From Methanobacteriota archaeon (GTDB taxonomy: Archaea; Halobacteriota; Methanomicrobia; Methanomicrobiales; Methanomicrobiaceae), in the NCBI GenBank assembly GCA_016841665.1, contig JAENYT010000002.1, positions 62,001-126,000 of the forward strand: a stretch of 64,000 bases of DNA. Reading direction: 5' to 3'. The position numbers were made by a program, and so were the translations under genes. The notes below the pieces were generated by a model. It saw only the letters and a list, made by a program, of their open reading frames with translations, had not been told where the DNA came from and ran no database searches. This document shows, one piece after another, positions 44,147-52,070 of this stretch (the stretch's first letter is position 1; each line of letters opens with the position of its first letter).

Positions 44147-45607
44147 TTATCGGCTAAAACCCCGAATCAGTCCTGTGAAGAAGACGATGACCGCCATCAC
44201 CTCGAGCCTGCCGATCCACATCACGAGGATGAAGGCGATCTTGGTGACCGCCGTCATATCCGGGTTGACGTAGCCTGTGGAAATCCCGTTGTTGCACATG
44301 GCCGAGACGATCTCGAAGATCACGTTGCTCGAGTCAAAGGGGCTGGGATCGAAGTGCATCACCACGATATTGGTGATGAAGATGACCAGCAAAAAGAGCA
44401 TGATGATGAGCATGTTCTTGGAGACTTCCAGTTCGGCGATGTTTTTGGGGATGACCTTCCCTTCGTACTTGAAGGGAACGAGCACCTTGCCGGAGACAAA
44501 GACGCGGCGGAACCACCACTTCAGGCCCCGGTACCCGAGCGCAACGCGGGAAAGCTTGATTCCTCCGGCGGTGCTCCCCGACGAGCCCCCGATCAGCATC
44601 AGGAGGATCAAAAAGAGGACGGTGACGTTGGCCCAGGTGTGCGGGGAGGTGACCTGAAACCCGGTGCTCGTGACGGCGGCGACGGTCATGAAGATCCCAT
44701 GGCGGACCGCGGTGAACAGATCGAGCTGGTTGATGGTGACCAGGTCAAAGGTCAGCACGCAGAACCCGATAAAAATGAGGACGAACAGCAGCCGCGCCTG
44801 CTCATCCACGAACAGACTGGGCCATTTCCTGCGCCATGAGAGGTAGTAGAGCTTGAAGGGCAGAGCGCCGGCGATCATGACCGGGATGATGAGCATCTCG
44901 AGCAGGGGATTGTTATAGTAGGGTATGCCCTCGGCGTGCACGGAGAAGCCCCCCGTGGCGATGGCCACCAGCGCGATATTCACTGCATCCCAGAGAGAGA
45001 TGCCGGAGAGTTTGAGGAGCAGGACAGAGCAGATGGTGAGGATGACATAGATCTTCCACATCTGGAACCCGGTGGCGACCACGCTGGGCATGAAGGCCTC
45101 GGTCCTGCCTTCAGAGCGGTAGAGCCTCGAGGAGGTGAGTCCCGAACGGGTGGCCATGGCGATGGTGAAGGCCACGATCCCGATCCCCCCCAGCCACTGC
45201 ATGAGCGATCGCCAGATGAGGAGGGTACGTGGCATTTCATCGATCGAGGGGCTGAGTGTCAGCCCGGTGTCCGTCCACCCCGACATCGCCTCAAACACGC
45301 TGTCGAGATAGGGCATTCCCCAGCCGAGGGTGAACGGGAGGGCTCCCACGAGCGCGCAGATCAGCCAGATGAGGGCGACGGCAAAGAGCGCCTGGCTGAG
45401 GCGGGCCTCTTTTCCGTTGGAGGGGATCATCACCAGCAGGGTTCCCAGCACGAAGAGGGTGACCGGCACCGTTGCCATGGGAACGAAAATCTCCCATTCC
45501 CCGTAGAGAATGGTGATAATGAGAGGGAGGCAGGTGCCAATGCTGATGAACCTGAGGATATTCCCTATATCATCGGCAATGATCGAGAACTGCTCGATCC
45601 TATCCAT
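44147..45607 (-). CDS. TrkH-family potassium uptake protein (second copy)
   Basis: 486 residues. Filter loops TDTGLTL, IATGGFS, TSTGFQV and GISTGYVN are all of the usual Thr-x-Gly form. It shares order and length with the gene at 42577, so the two arose by tandem duplication. High-GC codons, unlike its paralogue. A pair of imperfect direct repeats lies just upstream (45634-45718). Confidence 0.92.
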   Translation of the reverse strand: MDRIEQFSIIADDIGNILRFISIGTCLPLIITILYGEWEIFVPMATVPVTLFVLGTLLVMIPSNGKEARLSQALFAVALIWLICALVGALPFTLGWGMPYLDSVFEAMSGWTDTGLTLSPSIDEMPRTLLIWRSLMQWLGGIGIVAFTIAMATRSGLTSSRLYRSEGRTEAFMPSVVATGFQMWKIYVILTICSVLLLKLSGISLWDAVNIALVAIATGGFSVHAEGIPYYNNPLLEMLIIPVMIAGALPFKLYYLSWRRKWPSLFVDEQARLLFVLIFIGFCVLTFDLVTINQLDLFTAVRHGIFMTVAAVTSTGFQVTSPHTWANVTVLFLILLMLIGGSSGSTAGGIKLSRVALGYRGLKWWFRRVFVSGKVLVPFKYEGKVIPKNIAELEVSKNMLIIMLFLLVIFITNIVVMHFDPSPFDSSNVIFEIVSAMCNNGISTGYVNPDMTAVTKIAFILVMWIGRLEVMAVIVFFTGLIRGFSR

Positions 45608-45633
45608 TATTACTCAATGCACTGCGCCGCTAT

Positions 45634-45718
45634 TATGATTTTTTCATTGGTGCCATCTCCCGAAGGGTGATGTGACGTATGATTTTTTTTCATTGGTACC
45701 ATCTTCAGAAGGGTGATG
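45634..45718. repeat. Two imperfect direct repeats upstream of trkH
   Basis: Two copies of about 39-41 bases (45634-45672 and 45678-45718), starting 44 bases apart, read TATGAT-T(6 or 8)-CATTGG-x-CCATCT, then an AGAAGGGTGATG- or CGAAGGGTGATG-type end. Between the ADP-kinase stop (45723) and trkH start (45607), they lie in the trkH promoter/leader. On the trkH strand they give AATGAAAAAA runs. A duplicated regulator site is the simplest idea. Confidence 0.6.
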
Positions 45719-45722
45719 GGAC

Positions 45723-46991
45723 TCAGAAGGGATCGCAGACAAATGCGGTGGAAGAGATGGTATCGCCGAGCCCTGCGGTTTTCCTGACCGGGACAGAGAG
45801 CAATGCCGGAACGATCATGACCATGCGTCCCCCTTCGTCGTATATCCCAGGCATCACCGGAGCGGAGAGCGATCGTGCGGCATTCCGGAGGATATCGCCA
45901 ATCCCGGGGAGCAGGACTCTCCGGTCGCCGCCCGCCCGGTCACATGCGGCGCGTGCCGCGCCCATCAGCGCATCACGCGAGCCTTCCGGGTCATGGATTG
46001 GGCGGGTGTGGACGAGCACCGAGATGCCGTAAGTGTGGAGATGGAGGCGCTGCACCCCCAGGCAGCGGTGAACGGTCAGGACGGCCTCCACGAGGCCTGC
46101 AGGGTCGAGCTGGCCTCCTCCGGGGGGAGGAGGCAATTCTTTACCGAGCGATTTGAGGATAAGTCTGAGTTCCTGCTCGTTGCAGCCTACGCTGTCGGCT
46201 TCAGGGAGCACCCATCGTGTAAGCATTGCCAGAATCTCCTCGTGATCGATGGTGACGCATTCGACGTGGCTTCGAAATGACGGGGAGGCGCGGCGCATGG
46301 CATGCAGCTGGCGACGTGCCTCCAGGAATTCCTCTTCTGTGGTGAGGTACTGGTAGCCGGAGAGAAATCCGCGCGTACAGCGGGTAATCAGTGAGGGGAG
46401 CCTATCAAGGGCATGTGCATCAAACAATGGCTTTCCGGGATGCGTCTTGGGGGAAGCGATAAAGCGGTTGGCCCTTGTCGTCGCATCGATGCGCTCTCCT
46501 TTCCCCCCATATTCAAATACCAGGTGGGTATGCCGTTCATCGCAGGGAGGAGAAACCGTCCCGTCGAGCGGGACGACTCCCCGGTTCTGCAGCATTGTGG
46601 CGCACTCCCGGCAGATTCCCGGGACAAAGCAGCGGACATTGGGAACGCCCATGCCGGCGAGGTGGACTGCGGCGATCCCCGCCTGTCCGCCGATCTCGGT
46701 ATGGCCGTGCGCGTTGAATGCATCGACGGCTCTCCGGTAGAATGCGGGGTCATCCACGAACCATTCCTGTGCAGCCCGGTGTTCGATAGATTTGTCCAGC
46801 CGCCGGCGCAGTTCGTCGCCGCCCGGAAAGGAGAATGTATCGGGAGGGAGATCGTCGACCCTGATGATCCGATCGATGTTGGCGTTGAATCCGACGAACA
46901 CGCATTCCGGCAGGGATGCGCTGGTGTGCTCGTAGAGGGTGCGCCATATCTGCTCTTCTTTGGTGTTCATGGCCCCTTCACGGTCATTCAT
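45723..46991 (-). CDS. ADP-dependent sugar kinase (phosphofructokinase/glucokinase family)
   Basis: 422 residues from ATG 46991 (ATG 46970 also possible). The C-terminal AGLGDTISS (Asp about 410) is the catalytic loop of ADP-dependent kinases; FVGFNANIDRII near the start binds the sugar. These archaeal enzymes use ADP rather than ATP to phosphorylate glucose or fructose 6-phosphate in the modified Embden-Meyerhof pathway. It overlaps the stop of the phosphoribulokinase gene (ATGAATGA), so the two are likely coupled. Confidence 0.9.
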   Translation of the reverse strand: MNDREGAMNTKEEQIWRTLYEHTSASLPECVFVGFNANIDRIIRVDDLPPDTFSFPGGDELRRRLDKSIEHRAAQEWFVDDPAFYRRAVDAFNAHGHTEIGGQAGIAAVHLAGMGVPNVRCFVPGICRECATMLQNRGVVPLDGTVSPPCDERHTHLVFEYGGKGERIDATTRANRFIASPKTHPGKPLFDAHALDRLPSLITRCTRGFLSGYQYLTTEEEFLEARRQLHAMRRASPSFRSHVECVTIDHEEILAMLTRWVLPEADSVGCNEQELRLILKSLGKELPPPPGGGQLDPAGLVEAVLTVHRCLGVQRLHLHTYGISVLVHTRPIHDPEGSRDALMGAARAACDRAGGDRRVLLPGIGDILRNAARSLSAPVMPGIYDEGGRMVMIVPALLSVPVRKTAGLGDTISSTAFVCDPF

Positions 46992-47964
46992 CTCCCGTTT
47001 CACCCCCCGCTGAAATGTAGATGCGCTTGTTGATGATTCTCCACGCGAGAATGAGCTGGATGACATCGGACGCGGAGACATACGATCTCCCGGCGAAGAT
47101 GGAGATCGGGTGGACGCCGGTCTGCTCTTCAACAGTGCGCTCCAGCCGGCGTATCACTCCGGACTGCAGTTCCCCGTCGAAGGTAATTGCCCCCATTCTC
47201 CTGCCGTCGAGTAATTGCTCATGGAATTCGAGAAGAAAATTCCGGTCCGAGAGCGAGCACATGGAGAAGAGATCGAAGGTGAGGCTGATATTGTCGATGG
47301 TCCGGTCCTGTTTTCCCTGCAACAGGGTCACGGAATAGATATTGTCCTCTTCCCCCTTCTCCTGGCCGTACCGGGAAAATTCGATGGAGATGATAGCATC
47401 GGCCAACCGGCGCTGGGGGGCGACATATGCCCTGTAGTCCGGCAGCCGGACCTCCATCTCCTCCAGCACTTCCTCTTTTACATAGCCGCGCCGTCTCATG
47501 TCCCGGGTGAGTTTCCATGACGCCTTCACCTCGTCCGCAGGATCCACGAAGATGGTGAAGTCGAGGAGCTCGCGAAGGGCCGGTGTGGCGAATGCATGGA
47601 GGCCTTCGAGAATGAGAATTTTTGTGGGGGTAAAGGGGACCGGCGGCTCGATGGTGCCGGTTGTGTGGTTGTAGACCGGTTTTTCTATGATCTTTCCCTG
47701 TTTGAGATCGGCAAGGTGCTCTGCAAGAAGGGCGAAGTTGTTTGCCTCCGGCGAGAGGGGGGTAATGTTTCGTTCCCGTCGCTGGGTGCGGTCATAGATA
47801 TGGTAGTCATCCATGGAGATGGTCGAGGTAAGGTCTTCCCCGAAGATCTCCCTGATCGCCCTCGTGAAGGTTGTCTTGCCCGAGCCGCTATCCCCGGCGA
47901 CCCCTATTGCGAAGATCACCGGCGAGGTTGCGATGACATTCTTGAAGTTTGATTGACCGGTCAT
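46984..47964 (-). CDS. Archaeal phosphoribulokinase (uridine kinase-like fold)
   Basis: 326 residues. Walker A GVAGDSGSGKT (21-31), SMDDYH (50-55), catalytic Glu in EGLHAF (E120), and RRRGYVKEE. It resembles the phosphoribulokinase described in Methanospirillum hungatei, which makes ribulose 1,5-bisphosphate for the reductive hexulose-phosphate pathway with archaeal RuBisCO. Uridine kinase is the alternative, but length and C-terminal domain favour PRK. First gene of a pair with the ADP-dependent kinase. The RuBisCO gene is not in this window. Confidence 0.85.
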   Translation of the reverse strand: MTGQSNFKNVIATSPVIFAIGVAGDSGSGKTTFTRAIREIFGEDLTSTISMDDYHIYDRTQRRERNITPLSPEANNFALLAEHLADLKQGKIIEKPVYNHTTGTIEPPVPFTPTKILILEGLHAFATPALRELLDFTIFVDPADEVKASWKLTRDMRRRGYVKEEVLEEMEVRLPDYRAYVAPQRRLADAIISIEFSRYGQEKGEEDNIYSVTLLQGKQDRTIDNISLTFDLFSMCSLSDRNFLLEFHEQLLDGRRMGAITFDGELQSGVIRRLERTVEEQTGVHPISIFAGRSYVSASDVIQLILAWRIINKRIYISAGGETGDE

Positions 47965-48150
47965 GGTTTGCGGCGATGGTTCGGTATATGCGGTTGTTCA
48001 ATACGGCCGACCCGGGAGCATGCCCCTGCCGGCTCCCTGCCCTCTCGGGAGCGGTGCAGCATAAGGGGGTGGCAGGACGGACGATCGGGTGTATATGCGG
48101 CAGATTTTTGATTGGTCCACACGCTGTGCACCTCGTCCTGAATCGGCGGT

Positions 48151-48457
48151 TTACCATCCATCCTGTCGACGGGGCAGAGGACCTGGATAAATAAAATGCC
48201 TCCCGAGGATCACCGAAATCCACCAGATGCGGTGCTCAGTTCGCGTCGGTTGCCTGACCGAACCCGCCTGACCCTGATGCCCCCTGCGGTGTGTGCACTG
48301 ACCGGGATATGCTTCCCGGCCGCTCCCTCTTCGGTGGTGTGTTCCTCGATTGTGTCCCTGTTGGCTTTGCAGCAGCCCGGTTGGCCTTCGCATGTATGGG
48401 GTAAGATGGCAATATTGCCGCATTCAGAGCATTTGCAGAATTCGAGGTTTTATTCAT
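48151..48457 (-). pseudogene. Desulfoferrodoxin (superoxide reductase) remnant with two frameshifts
   Basis: Read across frames, the minus strand resembles desulfoferrodoxin: start MNK (48457), then LEFCKCSECGN and later CC (desulforedoxin Cys C-x2-C, CC), then KHIPV, then IRV, then GSVRQP, EHRIWWIS. The frame shifts near 48447 (just after the start) and near 48265 (after IRVR). One iron ligand is changed (expected His in GSVxHP is Gln), and the C-terminal Cys-x2-His is missing because a stop comes at 48151. The gene cannot be functional as written. It sits downstream of fprA. Confidence 0.75.
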
Positions 48458-48471
48458 GATTTTCCTGTGCT

Positions 48472-49656
48472 TCAGACGATGTTGTACTCCTTATGCTTTT
48501 TAAGAATTTCGTCGGCGAGATGCTCAAGCTGGCGCAGGTCCTCTTCGATTGCCTGCCCCTTGATATACACCGGGTCGAGCATATCGGCCTTGATGTTGGG
48601 AAGCATGTCCACGATCGCCTGGACGGTCTTGCCGCCCCACCCAAACGAGCCGATGATGCTCATGCACCGTGTCTTGGGCTTGAGCATATTGATCAGGAAT
48701 GTCGCATATACGACCTTCGGGTGCGGGCCGAACAGGACGGTGGGGGAGGCGATGACCACGGTTGCCGCGTCGACGAGCGCCATGGCGATACTGCCGGTGT
48801 CTGCAGAGGCGAGGTTGAAGGGGTGTACGTGAACACCCCTTTCGATCAGCGCCTCGGTGAGGTGTTCGACCATTTGTTTCGTGCTCCCGTGCATCGAGAC
48901 GAACGGGATGACCACCTCGTTTTTCACCTCATCAGAAATCCAGGATCGGTACAGGTCAAGGATGCGCGGGGGGCTGTCATGGATGGGTCCGTGGCTGGGA
49001 GCGATCAGGGAGAGGTCGAGGCGTTCGACCCGTTCGATGTACTTGCCGATAACGTGGCGAAACGGCATCATGATCTCGGCGAAATACCGTTTCGCCGATT
49101 GTTCGATGGCCTGGTCGTCCTGCACGTAAAGATCGCTCGTGGCGAGATGCGACCCGAAGAGATCACAGGAAAAGAGGATGCCGTCTTCCCGCAGGTAGGT
49201 GAGCATGGTGTCCGGCCAGTGCACCCATGGTGTGTGCAGGAATTCGAGTGTCCTGTCACCGAGCGAAATGGTGGCCCCGTCTTCCACCGCCTGCACCCGC
49301 GCCTCGGGAATCAGAAGGAGACTGCTGATGAGCTCCTTGCCTTTTTCGGTGGCGATCACCGTTGCCATGGGAAAGAGCTCGAGGAGTATGGGGAGCGACC
49401 CTGAGTGGTCCTGCTCGGCATGATTGATGACAACGTAATCGATGGTGCCTACACCCAGGCGGGCAAGATTGGTGATAAATTCCTCTTCCTTCGACGGATC
49501 GACCGTATCGATAAGGGCGGTCTTCTCGCTGCCCTGCACCACGTAGGCGTTGTAGGACGTCCCTTCGGGTGTGGGGATGAGTTCATCGAACATCTGCCGG
49601 TCCCAGTCGATGGCCCCTACGGCGTGGACATTGCCGGTGAGTTCCCTTGCCGCCAT
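48472..49656 (-). CDS. fprA: Type A flavodiiron protein (F420H2/rubredoxin oxidase)
   Basis: 394 residues from ATG 49656. The metallo-lactamase domain has all diiron ligands: H79, E81, D83, H84 (NHAEQDHSG), then His in WVHWPD, Asp in FSCDLFG, and His in APSHGPIH. The C-terminal flavodoxin domain (from about 255, VIPFVSMHGSTKQMVEHL) binds FMN. In methanogens it reduces O2 to water using F420H2 or rubredoxin. The rubredoxin genes just upstream supply a likely donor. Confidence 0.95.
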   Translation of the reverse strand: MAARELTGNVHAVGAIDWDRQMFDELIPTPEGTSYNAYVVQGSEKTALIDTVDPSKEEEFITNLARLGVGTIDYVVINHAEQDHSGSLPILLELFPMATVIATEKGKELISSLLLIPEARVQAVEDGATISLGDRTLEFLHTPWVHWPDTMLTYLREDGILFSCDLFGSHLATSDLYVQDDQAIEQSAKRYFAEIMMPFRHVIGKYIERVERLDLSLIAPSHGPIHDSPPRILDLYRSWISDEVKNEVVIPFVSMHGSTKQMVEHLTEALIERGVHVHPFNLASADTGSIAMALVDAATVVIASPTVLFGPHPKVVYATFLINMLKPKTRCMSIIGSFGWGGKTVQAIVDMLPNIKADMLDPVYIKGQAIEEDLRQLEHLADEILKKHKEYNIV

Positions 49657-49657
49657 A

Positions 49658-49822
49658 TTACACCACCCGCTTGAACTGTGACCTGTCTGCGCCGCAGATC
49701 GGGCGTACCCAGGAATCGGGCAGTTCCTCAAACGGCGTTCCCCCGGGGCCATTCACCTCCCCGCATCCATGGTCGCGGATGGAGCCGCAGATCAGGTCCC
49801 ACATCTTCGCGTGACTGTTCAT
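49658..49822 (-). CDS. Degenerate rubredoxin-like protein lacking two iron ligands
   Basis: 54 residues. The C-terminal half, GTPFEELPDSWV...PICGADRSQFKRVV, is clearly rubredoxin, but the first Cys of each CxxC is lost: the N-terminal pair has only LICG (one residue deleted) and the second reads WVRPICG with Arg for Cys. It therefore should not hold the Fe-S4 site. It overlaps the intact rubredoxin stop (ATGA) and ends one base before fprA. Confidence 0.75.
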   Translation of the reverse strand: MNSHAKMWDLICGSIRDHGCGEVNGPGGTPFEELPDSWVRPICGADRSQFKRVV

Positions 49823-49992
49823 GCCTCTTCAATCTCCATCTTCTTAAACCGCCGTTTCGACACCCCGCAACGGGGACAGACCCATGATTCGGGAAGATCC
49901 TCAAACGCGGTCCCTTTCGGGACGCCGGATGAAGGATCGCCGATCTTTGCATCGTAGATATACCCACACTTCTCGCATTTCCAGACTTCCAT
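49819..49992 (-). CDS. Rubredoxin
   Basis: 57 residues: MEVWKCEKCGYIYD (Cys 6 and 9), FEDLPESWVCPRCGVSK (Cys 39 and 42), all four Fe ligands present. Small cytoplasmic electron carrier to the flavodiiron protein or superoxide reductase. First gene of the rubredoxin-rubredoxin-like-fprA operon. The conserved aromatic core (Trp, Tyr, Phe, Trp) is intact. Too short for a long-ORF search. Confidence 0.95.
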   Translation of the reverse strand: MEVWKCEKCGYIYDAKIGDPSSGVPKGTAFEDLPESWVCPRCGVSKRRFKKMEIEEA

Positions 49993-50151
49993 ACTTCACC
50001 TCGAATGGTTCCTTTCACTCCCGACGGCACGGCTGCGCGGATCGGGAGGGATACACCCGCTTCTCCGTCAATCCGGAGAGATGGCTTGCCGCACCCGCAG
50101 AGGATGCATTGCGGAAAAATAGGTATCGTTATATATATGTATTGGGGTTGG

Positions 50152-50382
50152 TTATTCGTCGATTGTGGAGGTATCTCTCTCATTATTCCGCTGGAGAAAG
50201 TAGTGGCAGAACTGTTCCGACTCTCCCGAATTGATGAGACTCTGTTTTTCCTTCATGAGGGCTTCGATCTCCTCATAGAGTTCCAGAATATCCTCTTTTG
50301 CCAGTTCCATCCGCCGTTCAACCTCGTCGAGCCTGGTCACGCAGTCATCAAAATACTGGTCATCGTACACCGTTTTCTTCAC
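50152..50382 (-). CDS. Small coiled-coil protein (hypothetical)
   Basis: 76 residues from GTG 50382, preceded by GGGTGA; a TTG at 50406 would extend it by 8. Nearly all helix: DDCVTRLDEVERRMELAKED, ILELYEEIEALMKEK, with heptad-like hydrophobics, so probably a coiled coil. No family recognised. The 280 bases upstream (50383-50663) show no gene. Confidence 0.55.
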   Translation of the reverse strand: MKKTVYDDQYFDDCVTRLDEVERRMELAKEDILELYEEIEALMKEKQSLINSGESEQFCHYFLQRNNERDTSTIDE

Positions 50383-50663
50383 AGTTTCACCCGAATCTTT
50401 CCGCAATCGTCGTTAATATCAGGAAAACACCGGTTCACCTCTTTTCCCGGGTGCCGTATGTCGACGTGTAAGGTTCTCCTGTCTGCGTTTGTTCGCAGTG
50501 AATAATGAATGTACTGCAGCCGCAGTGCCCGGGGCATATCGCCCGGGCGCATTCGGTCATGTCCATCCTGTACCCAGCCTGAAGCCCGTGATGCCAATCA
50601 GCCTGCAGTATTCCCTTTTTCGGGAAGAATGGTGCATGCTGCCCGGCACCCCCTGATCCCGGC

Positions 50664-51914
50664 CTATACACAACCCCGGTACTCCATGGCTTTGACAACC
50701 CGTTCGACGGCAATCGTGTAGGCTGCCTGTCGCATGGGCACCGCATAGGTGCGGGAGAAGTCTTTGACCGCACGGTAGGCAGTGGTGATCTTTTCGTCAA
50801 GCCGGCGGTAGACCTCGGCTTCGGGCCAGTGATCCATGGTGAAATTCTGGACCATCTCGAAATAGGAGACGATCACCCCGCCGCCGTTGCAGAGAAAATC
50901 GGGAATGATGTGGATCTGGTGGTCGTAGAGAATTTCATCTGCTTCGGTCGTCGTCGGGCCGTTGGCGAGTTCTGCAACGATTCTAGCCCGGATACGGTCG
51001 GCGTTTTGCATGGTGATGGCATTCTCCAGTGCTGCCGGGATCAGGATATCGACATCGAGCTCGAGGAGCTCCTCGTTGGAGATCGTCTCCGCGCCCTCAA
51101 ACCGGATGACCGAACCGGTCTCGTTTTTGTGGGCGAGCACCGCTTCAGGGTCGAGCCCGTCGGGCCGGGATATCGCACCCCTGCTGTCGCTCACCGCCAC
51201 GATCTTCGCTCCGTAGTGTGCCGTCCCCAGAAATGCAGCATGATACCCTGCATTGCCGAATCCCTGGACGGCCACCGTCGCCCCGGCAAGGTCCATTTCC
51301 AGGTCTGCGGCCGCTTCCCTGATGGCCATCCATCCGCCCCGCGCCGTGGCATCGTGGCGCCCTTCCGATCCCCCGAGGCTGACCGGTTTTCCGGTGATTA
51401 CCCCGAAGGCGGTATTGCCCGTGACGTTTGCGTATTCGTCCATCATCCATGCCATAACCGTCGGGTTGGTGTAGACGTCCGGTGCCGGGATGTCGCGGTC
51501 CGGACCGATGAACCGGCATATGGACTGCATATATGCCCTGCTCAGCCGTTCGAGTTCGGCCTCCGAGAATTCCTTGGGGTTGCAGATCACCCCGCCCTTC
51601 GCCCCGCCGAGCGGAAGGTCGTGCAGCGCGCATTTCCAGGTCATGATGGCGGCCAGCCCGCGGATGGTATTGATCGTCTCGTCGGGGTGAAACCTGATGC
51701 CCCCCTTGGTCGGGCCCCTGGCGTTGTTGTACTGCACCCGGAATCCCTGAAATGTCCTGATCGAACCGTCATCCATCCTGACCGGGATCGACATGTGCAG
51801 CTCCCGCATGGGCATCTTCAGGATGCCCTCCACATCTGGGCTCAGGTTCAGTCCGAGGGAGCAGTTGCAGATCTGTCGCTTCACCACGCCAAAGAAATCC
51901 ATCGCCTCGTCCAT
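50664..51914 (-). CDS. gdhA: Glutamate dehydrogenase (Glu/Leu/Phe/Val family)
   Basis: 416 residues from ATG 51914. Substrate site GFRVQYNNARGPTKGGIR and the catalytic Lys in LPLGGAKGGV; Rossmann domain VAVQGFGNAGYHA; TAPDV-type ...PDVYTNPTVMAW. Interconverts glutamate and 2-oxoglutarate with NAD(P), linking ammonia assimilation to carbon metabolism. Length is typical. It shares a short divergent upstream region with the U32 gene. Confidence 0.95.
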   Translation of the reverse strand: MDEAMDFFGVVKRQICNCSLGLNLSPDVEGILKMPMRELHMSIPVRMDDGSIRTFQGFRVQYNNARGPTKGGIRFHPDETINTIRGLAAIMTWKCALHDLPLGGAKGGVICNPKEFSEAELERLSRAYMQSICRFIGPDRDIPAPDVYTNPTVMAWMMDEYANVTGNTAFGVITGKPVSLGGSEGRHDATARGGWMAIREAAADLEMDLAGATVAVQGFGNAGYHAAFLGTAHYGAKIVAVSDSRGAISRPDGLDPEAVLAHKNETGSVIRFEGAETISNEELLELDVDILIPAALENAITMQNADRIRARIVAELANGPTTTEADEILYDHQIHIIPDFLCNGGGVIVSYFEMVQNFTMDHWPEAEVYRRLDEKITTAYRAVKDFSRTYAVPMRQAAYTIAVERVVKAMEYRGCV

Positions 51915-52070
51915 GCTCCTGCCTTCAATGCAACTACTTGAGGGGGGCACATAAACCAACCGGTGCCGGGCTGCATGCCACATTTCCCCGATACAATATG
52001 CTATATAGCCACTTCTCCCACCTCTGATGCAGCAGTGCCGCCCGTTGTGGCGACATTACGGAGCACTCTC

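Noticed and set aside
48236-48457. 73-residue protein starting MNKTSNSANALNAA
   Set aside because: Low-complexity, shadow-like frame; the Cys-rich desulfoferrodoxin similarity lies in the other frames of the same strand.
49728-50183. 151-residue frame over the rubredoxin genes
   Set aside because: It reads the rubredoxin region in a different frame; the short rubredoxin frames have the Cys motifs and coupled starts.
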